A model generated the notes under the pieces. The model was given only the letters and a program-made list of their open reading frames with translations, was not told where the DNA came from and did no database searches. Below, piece after piece: positions 17,968-26,936 of a DNA stretch of 64,000 nt. The translations under genes and the position numbers were made by a program. This stretch comes from CAIWHR01 sp963836265. GTDB taxonomy: Bacteria > Pseudomonadota > Gammaproteobacteria > Burkholderiales > Casimicrobiaceae. The stretch spans positions 310,001-374,000 of the forward strand of contig CAWIIO010000001.1 of the NCBI GenBank assembly GCA_963836265.1, in the 5' to 3' direction. The first letter of the stretch is position 1; each line of letters starts with the position of its first letter.

Positions 17968-18004
17968 GATGCGCCGGGGGCGGTGCGTGGGGCACAATGA
18001 CGCG

Positions 18005-19108
18005 ATGAGCCCGGTATCGAACGCCCGGCGAATCCTCGATCTTCGCGGCGCGGCCTACGATCGCGGACGTCTGCAGGCCGAGCTGTGCCCCGACAAGATC
18101 GCCGACGTCACCGTCGCGGTTACGCGCCGGTTGCGGGAACTGGGGCCGGCGCTGGCCGAGCCGAAAGTCATCGACTGGCTCGACGCCCAGCATGCGTTCA
18201 CGCGCGACAACGACCCGGACGGCTTCGTCGAGGTGCAGGGCATCGCCGAAGGTTTCGGCATCGCCCCCGATGCACTGTTCGCCTGCTTCTTCAGCGACGT
18301 CATCGCCGATCTCGCCGCAACGCCTTCGCTCGCGGACGGCTGCACGGCGTGGGCCGCGCCCCGCGTCGGGGACGCACCGCCAAAAGGATCCGTCGTCGTC
18401 AAGAATCGCGATTTCCGCGGCGCGGGCGGCGAGCTGCAGGGCGTGTTTCGCCACGAGGATCCCGAATGGGGAGGACGCCGGATCCTGTGCGTGAGCAGCC
18501 TGGGCTGCCCGGGCGCGTTTTCGAGCGGGATCAATTCGACGGGCCTCGCCGTCGCCGACACGCAGGTCGGCACGATCGACCATGGCGAAGGGTGGCTCCG
18601 CAGCTTCCTGATGACGCGCGTCCTGCGCGAATGCGCGACGGTGGGAGAAGCGGTCGCCCTCGTCTTCCGCGTGCCCCACGCCGGAGGCGGTACGCTGCTG
18701 CTGGGGGACGCTTCCGGCGCCGTCGCCGCCATCGAGCTCGGGCACGGCCGGATCGGGGCCGAGGAACCGGGCGAGACGAGCTACGTGGCGCGCACCGACC
18801 ATTTCGTCACCGACCGCTTGCGCGGCCGCGATCTTTCGCCCCAGGAAGACGTCGGTGCCCGGAATTCGCGGGCGCGACTCGCGACGCTCGAGCATGGGCT
18901 TCGCGAGTTGCCCATGCCGTTCGAGCCCGACGCAATTCGCGCCCTGATGAGCCGGCACGGCGACAGCGCCACTGCCAGCCTGTGCCGCCACGATGAAAAG
19001 CGCGACCTGCACACGATCTCGTGCGCGATCTACGAATGCAACGCGCCGGCGCTCACCTTCTCGTTCGGACCGCCCTGCGAAGCCCCTTGGACGCGCATCG
19101 AGCCTTGA
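18005..19108 (+). CDS. C45-family autoproteolytic acyltransferase/hydrolase
   Basis: A 367-residue Ntn-fold protein of the peptidase C45 type (acyl-CoA:6-aminopenicillanic-acid acyltransferase relatives). The expected self-cleavage site and nucleophile is C113 in LADGCTAWAAP. Cleavage there would give an alpha chain of about 12 kDa and a beta chain starting with Cys. Downstream family segments are VVKNRDF, GRRILCVSSLGCPGAFSSGI and NSTGLAVADTQ. Bacterial members hydrolyse amides or transfer acyl groups, and the substrates are mostly unknown. It starts 37 bases after the hybrid kinase stop. It converges on the AI-2E transporter gene. Confidence 0.88.
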   Translation: MSPVSNARRILDLRGAAYDRGRLQAELCPDKIADVTVAVTRRLRELGPALAEPKVIDWLDAQHAFTRDNDPDGFVEVQGIAEGFGIAPDALFACFFSDVIADLAATPSLADGCTAWAAPRVGDAPPKGSVVVKNRDFRGAGGELQGVFRHEDPEWGGRRILCVSSLGCPGAFSSGINSTGLAVADTQVGTIDHGEGWLRSFLMTRVLRECATVGEAVALVFRVPHAGGGTLLLGDASGAVAAIELGHGRIGAEEPGETSYVARTDHFVTDRLRGRDLSPQEDVGARNSRARLATLEHGLRELPMPFEPDAIRALMSRHGDSATASLCRHDEKRDLHTISCAIYECNAPALTFSFGPPCEAPWTRIEP

Positions 19109-19123
19109 GCGTTTGCGACGGCG

Positions 19124-20392
19124 TCATCGCCCCATGAACTCGTTGACGGCCTCCAGCCGCTCGATGTGCGTGGCGAAGCCTTTCACCACGAGCAGCAGCG
19201 GAATCGCGAGCACCATGCCGGCGATGCCCCAGATCCATCCCCAGAAGACGAGGCCGAACACGACGGTGACCGCGTTCAACTGCGTCCGGCGCCCGACGAT
19301 CAGGGGCGTAATGAAATTGCCTTCGAGGGCTGCGACGGCGCAAAAGGCGAGCGGTGCCGCGAAGATCTCGCCAAAGGTCGAGTAGGCCGCCCCCGAGGCC
19401 AGCAACAGCAATAGGACGTTGACGACCGCGCCGAGGTAGGGGACGTAATTGAACAGCCCGACCAGCACGGCAAGAAGCAGCGGGGCCGGCAGCTCCCAGT
19501 ACCACGCGATCGTGCCGGCGATCGTTCCGACGACGATGTTGATGAGCGTGACGGTCGCGAAGTAGCGGCCGACGTCCTCCTGCACCGCATTGACGACCTT
19601 GATCGCTTTCACTTTGTCGCGGACCCTGGGCAGGACGCGGACGAGCTTTTGCAGAAAGAGATCGCCGCTCAGCAAGAGGAAAAACGTGAGCACGGTCGTC
19701 GTTAGCGCCAGCACGGCCGTCTCGCCGATGCCGTTGAACAGGCGCGCGGAGAGCGCCGCGCCCGGGTTCGTTTCGCCGATTCGCTCGGCCACCCAGTTCG
19801 TGTAGGGCTCGCCGAACACGCTGCGGAGGAGCCGCGCGATTCGCTGCCCCAAGCCGTCGAGCGCCGGCAGGGCATCGAGCGCATTGAAGAGCGGGTCGAC
19901 CAGCAGGTACGACAGCCCGACCAGCCCCGCGACAACCGCGAGGGCGACCGCCGTTGCTGCCAGCGGATGGGGAATCCCCGATCGCCGCAGCCGGTTGACG
20001 GCCGGCATCAGCGTCATCGCCAGCAGCGCCGCCGCCACGATCGGCACCAGCACGGGCCGAGCGACGACCAGCGTGCCGACAAGCGCCAACGCGGTCAGTG
20101 CGCCCAGAAAGACCGTCGAGACCGTTGCCTGCCGGATCGCCGGTGCCGCCATTGGCGCCTCGGCGGCCGCACGCGCCGCGGTTGAAGGTGCGGTGTCGCG
20201 CGTCGGCGCAGCGCGGCCTTTCGCGGTCACCACGGCGCCGGTTGCCGGGGGCTCGAGCATAAGGTCATCGCGATCCACGGCGGCGTTGGCGAGGAAACGC
20301 ATCGGGCGCGGCGTCTTGGCCCGCGGCATCGGATCGGCCCGCGGCCGGATCGTCGGCCGCACGCGGGCCCGGATCGCTCGCCGCGGTTGCAT
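19124..20392 (-). CDS. AI-2E family transporter (PerM/YdiK-like)
   Basis: A membrane protein of up to 422 residues with about eight hydrophobic helices. Family signatures are LNYVPY-like FNYVPYLGAVVNVLL, the loop EGNFITPLIVGRRTQLNAV and the segment WGWIWGIAGMVLAIPLLLV. The family includes the AI-2 exporter TqsA and Na+/H+ antiporters, so the substrate is open. The first 85 or so residues are Arg- and Ala-rich and lack family similarity. Internal ATGs at 20329, 20302 and 20260 are therefore possible starts, and 20260 gives the most usual length. Confidence 0.88.
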   Translation of the reverse strand: MQPRRAIRARVRPTIRPRADPMPRAKTPRPMRFLANAAVDRDDLMLEPPATGAVVTAKGRAAPTRDTAPSTAARAAAEAPMAAPAIRQATVSTVFLGALTALALVGTLVVARPVLVPIVAAALLAMTLMPAVNRLRRSGIPHPLAATAVALAVVAGLVGLSYLLVDPLFNALDALPALDGLGQRIARLLRSVFGEPYTNWVAERIGETNPGAALSARLFNGIGETAVLALTTTVLTFFLLLSGDLFLQKLVRVLPRVRDKVKAIKVVNAVQEDVGRYFATVTLINIVVGTIAGTIAWYWELPAPLLLAVLVGLFNYVPYLGAVVNVLLLLLASGAAYSTFGEIFAAPLAFCAVAALEGNFITPLIVGRRTQLNAVTVVFGLVFWGWIWGIAGMVLAIPLLLVVKGFATHIERLEAVNEFMGR

Positions 20393-20867
20393 CCGCTTCC
20401 GCCTTTGGGTCTCGCTGCTCGAGGGTCCTCGGCACCGACGAGGTGCCAGATGGCGCCTTGGCCGGGGGCCTCCTCCTTCGCAACCATCGCATTCGCGCCT
20501 CCCGAGACAAGCCGACCAATCGACTCTTTACCGGCGAGCAACAGCCGTGCCGCCAGGGGAGCGTCGCTTCGGCGTTGATTGGCCGGGCCTTTTCTTTCGG
20601 CGGGGATTGAAAAAAGCGGTCGGGGAGGCCAGTTATTTAAAGTTGTGCAAAAATTACTCCGCCAACCACGGGAACAATCGGGCAGTGAGGTGTCAAAAAT
20701 CGATTTGTCGCGCAGTTTGCATAAACAGCAAATTTTCAAATTCCCGCGGAAGAGGGAATTCAGAGTCGTTCGGCAAAAGACGCTGGGTCCCCGCCTTCGC
20801 GGAGACGACGGGCGGCAACAGAGTTCGTCACTTCGTTTCGTAAAGCTCGATAGGAGGAAACACCACG
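20393..20867. other. Intergenic region, locally AT-rich, with a repeat remnant
   Basis: 475 bases between the AI-2E transporter and the DUF5329 gene. Bases 20630-20740 are clearly richer in A and T than the surrounding genome. The part at 20739-20806 holds a pair of hairpins annotated separately. I found no gene; the frames that cross it lack ribosome sites and similarity. Confidence 0.5.
20739..20806. repeat. Pair of facing palindromes, REP-like repeat remnant
   Basis: The first hairpin, at 20739-20760, has 7-bp arms AATTCCC/GGGAATT. The second, at 20787-20806, has arms GTCCCCGC/GCGGAGAC with one mismatch and a CTTC loop. Their inner edges read CAG and CTG. The layout (hairpin, short spacer, inverted hairpin with CCCGC..GCGGG cores) is that of extragenic palindromic repeats dispersed in many proteobacteria. 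Confidence 0.55.
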
Positions 20868-21266
20868 ATGCAGTTCAGGCTATGGGTCCCTTTCGTTGCC
20901 GTCTTCGCGATCGCGTTCGGCCTGGCGAGTGCTCCGGCGCGCGCCGCCGCGGACGTCGGAATCCAGCCCGACGAGCTCCACCGCATCGAGCTCCTGATCG
21001 CCATGGTCGAGCATTCGACCGACCGGCGGTTCATCCGCAACGGCACGTCCTACGACGCCTCGACGGCGGCGCGCTTCCTGCGCCTCAAGTGGGCCCACGA
21101 CCGCGATCGCGTGCACTCGGCCGAGGATTTCGTGCGCGAGATCGGTTCGCGATCCGGGACGACCGGCAACCATTACCGGGTCAGGAACCCCGATGGCAGC
21201 GAGGAGGACAGCGCCGTCTTCCTTACGCGTCTGCTCGCCACGCGATCGCCGATCGCCTCGAAGTGA
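20868..21266 (+). CDS. DUF5329-type secreted protein
   Basis: A 132-residue protein with a clear signal peptide (residues 1-27, cleavage after APARA or AARAA). A mature domain of about 105 residues matches the DUF5329 pattern: EIERIELLI-like HRIELLIAMVEHSTDRRFIR, then a ..A..FLRLKW segment and a final SR SGTTGNHY region. The ATG follows AGGAGG at an ideal distance. The family is periplasmic and of unknown function. It is often found beside phospholipase D-like genes, and here it converges on one 15 bases away. Confidence 0.85.
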   Translation: MQFRLWVPFVAVFAIAFGLASAPARAAADVGIQPDELHRIELLIAMVEHSTDRRFIRNGTSYDASTAARFLRLKWAHDRDRVHSAEDFVREIGSRSGTTGNHYRVRNPDGSEEDSAVFLTRLLATRSPIASK

Positions 21267-21281
21267 CCGGCCGGGCGGGCG

Positions 21282-22862
21282 TCAGAGGAGCCGATCGATG
21301 GGGAGCAACGACAGCATGTCGATCAGCGCGAGCTTGCCGAGGTCGACATTCGGCTCGGTAAAGAAACGGACGGTCTTTCCGTCCTCGCGGGTCACCCATT
21401 CGATCGTCGGAGCTCCGGTCACGGCTGGCTTGAGTACGAGCCGGTAGCTGTTCGCGGGCAGCGTCATCGCCTCGAATCGCGCGGCGACCTCGTCCGCGAT
21501 TCTTGGACTGTCGATGACGATCCCGATCTCGGTGTTGATATCGAGCGAGCGCTGATCGAAGTTCATCGAGCCCACGAACACCCGTTGCCGGTCGATGACG
21601 ATGACCTTCGCGTGCAGACCGAACTGGCCCGACCCTCCCGATTTGACGAGTCCGTGCTCTTCCGGCTCTCCGGGAACGTGCCGGACCTCGTAGAGTTCGC
21701 AGCCCAGCTCGAGCAGCGGCCTTCGGTAACCCACGTAGCCGGCGTGGGCGATCGGCATGTCGGTCGACGCGAGTGAATTCGTGAGCAGGCGTACGCGCAC
21801 ACCGCGCTCGCGCAAGCGCCGGATCAGCGCCATTTCCGATTCGCCCGGCACGAGATACGGTGAGACGATGATGACCTCGCGCCGCGCGCCTCCGACTGCC
21901 GCTGCGACACGCGGCCACATGAGGCTCCACGACTCGCCGTCCTGCTCGACTTGCGACTTGTCGGGCGGGTCGTACGCAAGCACCGCCTTGGCCCAGATGA
22001 GCGGCCGCTCGCCGGACAGGATCTCCGCGAGCCTGTCGTCCTTCGGAAGCGAGCGGACGTAGTCCGACTCGGCCATCTTCTGCTTGTGCGCCGCCAGCGC
22101 CTTGCGGCAGGCCTCGAGATCTGCCGCGGAGGGCTTGCCGAGGGGAAGCGTCTCGATCGGGACGGCGAGCTTGTCGTTCCAGTAGAGATCGAAACTCCGC
22201 GACAGGACCCGCACCATCGGCCCGGCGACGGCGAGATCGAAGTCGCCGAAGTTGACCACGTTGCTCGCCTGGAAATACGCGTCGCCGACATTGCGGCCGC
22301 CGGTCACCGCAATCGCGTTGTCGCCGACGAAGAGCTTGTTGTGCATCCGGTAGTTGAGGCGGCGGCTCGCGAGCAGGAATTCGGCCCAGCGCAGGACCGA
22401 GAGCTCGCGGCGGACGACGAAGGGATTGAAGATGCGAATCTCGATGTTCGGATGCGCGGCGAGCGGCCGGATCGTTGACCCCTTCTCGAAGGCCTCCGCA
22501 TCGTCGATGAGAATGCGCACGCGCACGCCGCGATCGGCGGCTTCGAGCAGCGCTTCGAGGAGCAGCTGTCCCGTGTCGTCCTGGTTCAGAAGGAAGTACT
22601 GAACGTCGAGCGTGCGCTCGGCGCGGGCCGCGATCTCGAGGTGGAGCGTGAAGCTCGAGGGCCCGTCCGCCAGCAGCTGGAAGCCGGAAAGGCCCGGGTG
22701 CTTTCTTGCGCTGGCCTCGAGTTGTCTGCCCAGCGCAGTCGCTTCCGGATTCGCGAGCGCCGTCGATGCGGACTTCGGCGCGTCGATGATCGGCGGCAGC
22801 GACGCGCATCCGGCGAACAGCAGCGCGAGCGACGCCAATGCGGCGCCCAAAGCGGCACGCAT
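21282..22862 (-). CDS. Phospholipase D-family lipoprotein (cardiolipin synthase-like)
   Basis: A 526-residue protein from the ATG at 22862. That start gives a proper lipoprotein signal (residues 1-20, lipobox LLFAGC); an upstream ATG at 22934 would bury it. Two HKD motifs mark the phospholipase D fold: HNKLFVGDNAIAVTGGRN in the first half and HAKVIVIDRQRVFVGSMN in the second. Enzymes of this type swap or hydrolyse phosphodiester bonds of phospholipids; cardiolipin synthesis is likely but not certain. The lipid anchor points to action at the periplasmic side of a membrane. It converges with the DUF5329 gene. Confidence 0.9.
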   Translation of the reverse strand: MRAALGAALASLALLFAGCASLPPIIDAPKSASTALANPEATALGRQLEASARKHPGLSGFQLLADGPSSFTLHLEIAARAERTLDVQYFLLNQDDTGQLLLEALLEAADRGVRVRILIDDAEAFEKGSTIRPLAAHPNIEIRIFNPFVVRRELSVLRWAEFLLASRRLNYRMHNKLFVGDNAIAVTGGRNVGDAYFQASNVVNFGDFDLAVAGPMVRVLSRSFDLYWNDKLAVPIETLPLGKPSAADLEACRKALAAHKQKMAESDYVRSLPKDDRLAEILSGERPLIWAKAVLAYDPPDKSQVEQDGESWSLMWPRVAAAVGGARREVIIVSPYLVPGESEMALIRRLRERGVRVRLLTNSLASTDMPIAHAGYVGYRRPLLELGCELYEVRHVPGEPEEHGLVKSGGSGQFGLHAKVIVIDRQRVFVGSMNFDQRSLDINTEIGIVIDSPRIADEVAARFEAMTLPANSYRLVLKPAVTGAPTIEWVTREDGKTVRFFTEPNVDLGKLALIDMLSLLPIDRLL

Positions 22863-23028
22863 CGCGGCGAGCCGTCGCGCTGCGGCGCTTCCGGGCGGCC
22901 GGAAATTCGCAACGAACGCATTGCCCTCGCCCAATGGACCTCCGCCCGCTCGCCCGGCAAAACAAGAATGCCGCTCGCCGCCCTCTGGAGCGGCGAGCGG
23001 CCACCGCTACACCACAGAACTATTGCGG

Positions 23029-23178
23029 CTAGTACTTCTTGTTTTCCTTGGCCTCTTCCTGCACTTTCTGGCCGCCCTTCTCGATGTCCTTTCCCGCCCC
23101 CTGGACGGTGTTGCAGCCGGCGAGGGGAATCGATCCGATGGAAATCGCCACCAGCAGCAGCATGAGCTTCGAGATCAT
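23029..23178 (-). CDS. Entericidin-like small lipoprotein
   Basis: A 49-residue lipoprotein whose signal MISKLMLLLVAISIGSIPLAGC ends in the lipobox LAGC. The mature peptide NTVQGAGKDIEKGGQKVQEE is followed by a Lys-rich end. The NTVxGxGxDIxxxG segment is the entericidin A/B hallmark. The ATG at 23178 follows AAAGGAAATGCAA, so GGA is correctly spaced; a second ATG at 23184 is too close to it. Entericidins are stationary-phase or stress-induced envelope lipoproteins in enterobacteria. It lies downstream of the phospholipase D gene's 5' region on the same strand. Confidence 0.88.
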   Translation of the reverse strand: MISKLMLLLVAISIGSIPLAGCNTVQGAGKDIEKGGQKVQEEAKENKKY

Positions 23179-23555
23179 TTGCATTTCCTTTACGGTGGGT
23201 TGAGGAGTCGCGCTCCGATGTCGCCTTGCACCTTAGCCGTTAGGCACCCCCAGTTCAGCAAGCGCCATGCCACCGCCGAGCCATCGTTTTCAATCGCGCA
23301 GCCACAGGAGAAAGGGCCCTGACGGCAACCTGCGAAGCCTGTGGCGCCGGGTAATTGTTTCCCCGTCGTGGCAGGAATTACCGGTCACGTTGCCGCTAGC
23401 GAGTTCCAACGTTGCCCGTTGCCGATAAACGTATGCTCGCAGGCTTTTCCGGCCGCAGGGCCATCCGCGAATGCCGAGCGCAGCGCCTTGCCGATCGACG
23501 AACGCATCGTTCTCGCGTCCGCCCTCGTTTTTCCATTCATCGCGAACCGGTCGTC
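23179..23555. other. Intergenic region without recognisable features
   Basis: 377 bases between the entericidin start and the end of the frameshifted stress gene. It should hold the entericidin promoter. I saw no strong hairpin, no repeat and no credible coding frame. Confidence 0.4.
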
Positions 23556-23944
23556 CTATCGATCGTCGCGACGGGCCTCGGTTGGGTGCGCGGCTCGCTT
23601 GAGCCTGCCGCTCAGGCCTCCGGCGATCGCGGCCACCCCGGCGCCGGTCAGCGCCGCCACGATGGGCCCCGCAGCGAGGATCGCGCCGATGCCGGGAATC
23701 GCGATTCCGATCAGGCTCGCAGCGAGTCCCGCAGCGCCGCCTACGACCCCGCCCGTCGCTGCGCTGGTGGCGGCACGGCCCGATTCATCCGGATTCGCCG
23801 CGGTTTCCGAAGGCGCGGTGCCGCATCCGGTTCGCGCACGACGATACTCACGTTGCGCGCCATGAAACCGTCGGCCTGAAGGTCCCGCACGACGCCTTGC
23901 GCGGCTGCGTAGCGGTCGAATGCGCCGACGACGGTCTTCTGCAT
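23556..23944 (-). pseudogene. Frameshifted 17M-like general stress protein gene
   Basis: The ATG at 23944 opens a frame starting MQKTVVGAFDRYAAAQGVVR, with the beta-alpha pattern of proteins related to Bacillus stress protein 17M. After about 41 residues (VSIVVREPDA) family-like sequence continues in another frame: GGVVGGAAGLAASLIGIAIP, GIGAILAAGPIVAALTGAGV and AAIAGGLSGRLKR, ending at TAG 23556-23558. The total of 389 bases is one short of a multiple of three. A single-base deletion (or read error) near 23815-23825 explains this. The original frame stops early at residue 67. The Gly/Ala-rich second half is the conserved membrane-associated part of this family. Confidence 0.75.
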
Positions 23945-24044
23945 GGTCAGCTCGGCAATCTTTTCCCCTTGCGGCGGTATTTTTTACCGATCGAATCAGC
24001 CGCCCGCCACGCGCGCGGCGACGTCCTTTCCGCTCCGCGCTGCG

Positions 24045-24467
24045 TCAAGATTTCACGACCAGCTTGTCGAGGACCTGCTGCACGCCCGTCATCGCCCCGG
24101 CGATCTCGACCGCCCGCTGGCGCAGAACCGCCGAGTCGACGGCGCCGGCAAGCGTCACGACGCCGTCATGCGTGTCGACTTCGATCTGCAGTGTTTTCAA
24201 TCCAGGCTCCGCGAACAGTGCGGCCTTCACCTTGGCCGTGATCGCCGCATCGTCGAGGACGCCCGCCGCTTTCGCCGCCGCCACCTTCGTCTTTTCTGCA
24301 GCCTCGTTGCCCGCGCGATCGATCTTCTGACCGGCGGTCTCCGCCGCGCGATCGATCTTCCGACCGGCGACCTCCGCCGAATCCTGCCGCTGCTCGCAGC
24401 CTGCGGCGATCAGCGACAGGCTCGCCACCACGACCATTCCAAGCGCTCGCTGCCCGATTGTCCTCAT
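24045..24467 (-). CDS. BON-domain lipoprotein
   Basis: A 140-residue lipoprotein. The ATG at 24467 follows GGAGGAAGCG, and the signal ends in LIAAGC. A short tandem repeat follows (GRKIDRAAETA and GQKIDRAGNEA, 11 residues each). The BON domain (residues 65-140) contains DDAAITAKVKAALFAEPGLK, then IEVDTHDGVVTLAGAVDS, with the usual GVxxV.xxLxVK ending. BON domains of the OsmY type bind phospholipid membranes and are induced by osmotic stress. It is one of several stress/envelope genes in this stretch. Confidence 0.92.
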   Translation of the reverse strand: MRTIGQRALGMVVVASLSLIAAGCEQRQDSAEVAGRKIDRAAETAGQKIDRAGNEAAEKTKVAAAKAAGVLDDAAITAKVKAALFAEPGLKTLQIEVDTHDGVVTLAGAVDSAVLRQRAVEIAGAMTGVQQVLDKLVVKS

Positions 24468-24822
24468 CGCTTCCTCCATTGCGGCAAACGGAGACCGGTC
24501 GCACGCCGGCGCCGCATTGCACCGGGTTGTGCGAACCACTGAAATTCCGAGCAAGCGATGTGCCAATACGAGCTTGATCCGCACGTCGGCTCCCGCCTCC
24601 GCGCGAAAGAGAGCGAACGCCATCGATGGCACCACCGCGTAGGATGCGACCTACCGGCGTTTCGGACGCGTCCGACAGTCCCGCTTGCGATGGGGCGACA
24701 TCCTCGGCCCATCCGACGTCGCGCCCTTGCCAACGCCTCCCGCGCGATGTCTGCACCGAAGGAAGATCGATGAAGCATGCGCATCGTCGACCCGCAGGCG
24801 TACACACCCGCTCGACCGGAGG
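24468..24822. other. Intergenic region between divergent BON and lipoprotein genes
   Basis: 355 bases that should carry the promoters of both divergent genes. No clear promoter pair, hairpin or small gene could be identified. Confidence 0.4.
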
Positions 24823-25278
24823 ATGAAACTCGCCCGCCTGTTCCCCCGTCTGCTCGCAGCGGCAGCGATCGCCCTCGCCGCTTGCACCGCACCCGAGCCC
24901 GTCCCGCTGACATCGCCGAAGGATGTCGCCGGTGCGGGCGTCGTCCGCAAGCCTGTTCAGCCGCCGGTACCGTCCGCGGCGACCGGTGCGCCCGCAGCCC
25001 GCCCCAAGCCGGGCGCGACGATCATCGCCCCGGCGGGCGCGCAATACGTTTGCGTCGCCGAGGTCGGCGGCGAGCGCAAGCAGACGGCGATCCAGTTCGC
25101 GCCCAAGGTCGCGCGGCTCTGCCAGTCGCACCCCGAAATGGGACCCTGCCAATACGAACGGAACGTCTGCCGCAGGAGCGGTGGACGCGTCTACACAGCG
25201 GCGGGCGTGGAGATCGGGATGGACACCGAGGCCGAGTACGATCGCAAGGTCCTGCGGGTGCGCCTCAAGGCCAATTGA
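24823..25278 (+). CDS. Cysteine-containing lipoprotein of unknown function
   Basis: A 151-residue protein. The ATG at 24823 follows CCGGAGG, and the signal peptide MKLARLFPRLLAAAAIALAA ends at the lipobox cysteine (LAAC). A Pro/Ala-rich linker follows. The mature domain of about 85 residues has four further cysteines (YVCVAE, RLCQSH, GPCQYE, NVCRRS), which could form two disulfides in the periplasm. I do not recognise the family. It is transcribed towards the CHASE3 sensor gene, 92 bases downstream. Confidence 0.75.
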   Translation: MKLARLFPRLLAAAAIALAACTAPEPVPLTSPKDVAGAGVVRKPVQPPVPSAATGAPAARPKPGATIIAPAGAQYVCVAEVGGERKQTAIQFAPKVARLCQSHPEMGPCQYERNVCRRSGGRVYTAAGVEIGMDTEAEYDRKVLRVRLKAN

Positions 25279-25370
25279 TCCGGGGATCCTCATAACCGAC
25301 CATTTTCGGCGGGTCGCCGGCCCTGGCGTGCACAAACGGTATATGCTCCGTCGCCGATGCGACGAAAGTC

Positions 25371-26645
25371 ATGCCGCGCCCACCCACCCCGCCGGTCCTT
25401 GCCACCTATCTGCTGCTGTGGCTGCTGGTCGCCATCGCCATCGCTTCGGCGTGGGTCGGCCTGGTTCGCCTTGACGCAATCGAACGGCTCGACGAGTCCC
25501 TCGGCGAATCGGCGTTCATGGCGCACGATCTGGAGGCGCTGCAAAAAACCGTCGCCGACCTCGAGACCTCTGCGCGGAGCTTCGTGCAGTCGGGGAGCGC
25601 CGCCGACCTCGAGCCCTACGAGCGCGCGCGACGCGACATTCCCGGGCTGCTGACGACGCTGCGCGACCGGATACGCGACAACCCGGACGAGCTGGCGCTC
25701 GTCGAAAGCCTGGTTCCGCTGATCGCCAAGCGCACGGAGCTCTCGGCCGCCGCCATCGAGCAGAAACGCGGTGCGCCCGACCAGTCGTTGCCCTCCGACC
25801 AAAGCGTGCCCGGCAAGGAAACCACCGGGGCGATACGCGCCGTGATCGCGAAGCTCGAAGCCCGCGAACAGATTCAGCTCGCGCGCGACCGAGGCGTGCT
25901 GGTCGCCGGCATCGACGCCGCACGCCGCGACCGATACCTGCTGGCAGCCTTGATCGTGCTCGTCGCGGCGTTGCTGTTCGTTGCCGTGCGGCGGCTCAAG
26001 TCGTTCATTCCGCCGCTGGTGCACATCGACACCGAGAGGGCGGTACCGCTCTCCCCGGGTCCCGTTACGGCGGATGGGCGGGTCGCCACGCTGTTGCAGG
26101 ACGCCTTGCTGCGAACGCGGCTCGCCGCGGCGGCCGCGCCGGCCGGCTCGCCCGAGGCCGAGCGCCTTCGCGCCCTGGTCGGCGCGATGCAGCACGCGCG
26201 CGACGAGCACATTTGGGCCGAAGCCGATCTCCACCAGGTGCGACCCGAGGAGGAAAACGTCAGCGAGGCGCTAGGTCTGCTCGCCAAGTCCTATTCCGAT
26301 CTCGGCGGCCCGGCCGTCAAGGCGACGGTGGAGGAAAGCGTCACCGTCAGCAGCCGCGAGAAGTCGTTTCTCGTCTACCGCGCGGCCGAATGGGCGCTGG
26401 AGGCGATGGCGCTGCGCAAGCGCGGCGGAGAAATCACGCTGCAATTCAGATCGAATGGCCACGATGCGTCGCTTCGAATCCTGGCCTTGCCCGACCAGCC
26501 CGACCTTCCGCTGCGGCTTTCGCCGAAGGAAAGCGACGAGGCAAGTGTGCTGCAGCAGGCGGCGACGCTCGTCGGCGGGAGCTTCGTCGTGACCCGCGGA
26601 CCCACGGGGTTCGCAGTGTTGCTGATGATGCCCGTCGAGCACTGA
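25371..26645 (+). CDS. CHASE3 membrane sensor with degenerate kinase-like ATPase domain
   Basis: A 424-residue protein. The first transmembrane helix is at residues 9-30. A periplasmic helical region of about 150 residues reads like CHASE3 (LEALQKTVADLETSARSFV), and the second helix is at about 190-205. The cytoplasmic part has an N-box-like YRAAEWALEAMALRKRGGEI, as in NarX-type kinases. No phospho-acceptor histidine motif, DxGxG box or G2 box is visible. The region between is Ala-rich. It therefore looks like a kinase relative that has lost catalysis and may act as a partner or decoy. No response regulator is adjacent. Confidence 0.7.
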   Translation: MPRPPTPPVLATYLLLWLLVAIAIASAWVGLVRLDAIERLDESLGESAFMAHDLEALQKTVADLETSARSFVQSGSAADLEPYERARRDIPGLLTTLRDRIRDNPDELALVESLVPLIAKRTELSAAAIEQKRGAPDQSLPSDQSVPGKETTGAIRAVIAKLEAREQIQLARDRGVLVAGIDAARRDRYLLAALIVLVAALLFVAVRRLKSFIPPLVHIDTERAVPLSPGPVTADGRVATLLQDALLRTRLAAAAAPAGSPEAERLRALVGAMQHARDEHIWAEADLHQVRPEEENVSEALGLLAKSYSDLGGPAVKATVEESVTVSSREKSFLVYRAAEWALEAMALRKRGGEITLQFRSNGHDASLRILALPDQPDLPLRLSPKESDEASVLQQAATLVGGSFVVTRGPTGFAVLLMMPVEH

Positions 26646-26936
26646 CGTCCGGCGCGTCGCGCCGAACCCGTCGGCGCTGCCGACGCCCGCGGTCGGCCTT
26701 GCTGCTCCCGTTGTCGCTTCGGCCTTGCGCCCACTCCCTATGCCTGCGCGGCTCGCGCAAATCGGGGAACCCGCGATGAAAAAACTACGCATCGCCGGGG
26801 ATTTTCTGCAAAAGCTGCGTTGAGTATCCCCTTCCAACTCATTGAATTGGCTGTCATCTCTGTCTGGCACGCCCGCTGCTCGAGAAACCCACGCAGTGGG
26901 CGCCCGCCCAAACGACCAACCGAGTGGAGAACGTGG

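Noticed and set aside
26775..26822. A 15-residue frame starting with ATG AAA AAA before the CsbD gene
   Set aside because: There is no convincing ribosome-binding site, no similarity and no hydrophobic segment; chance occurrence is likely.
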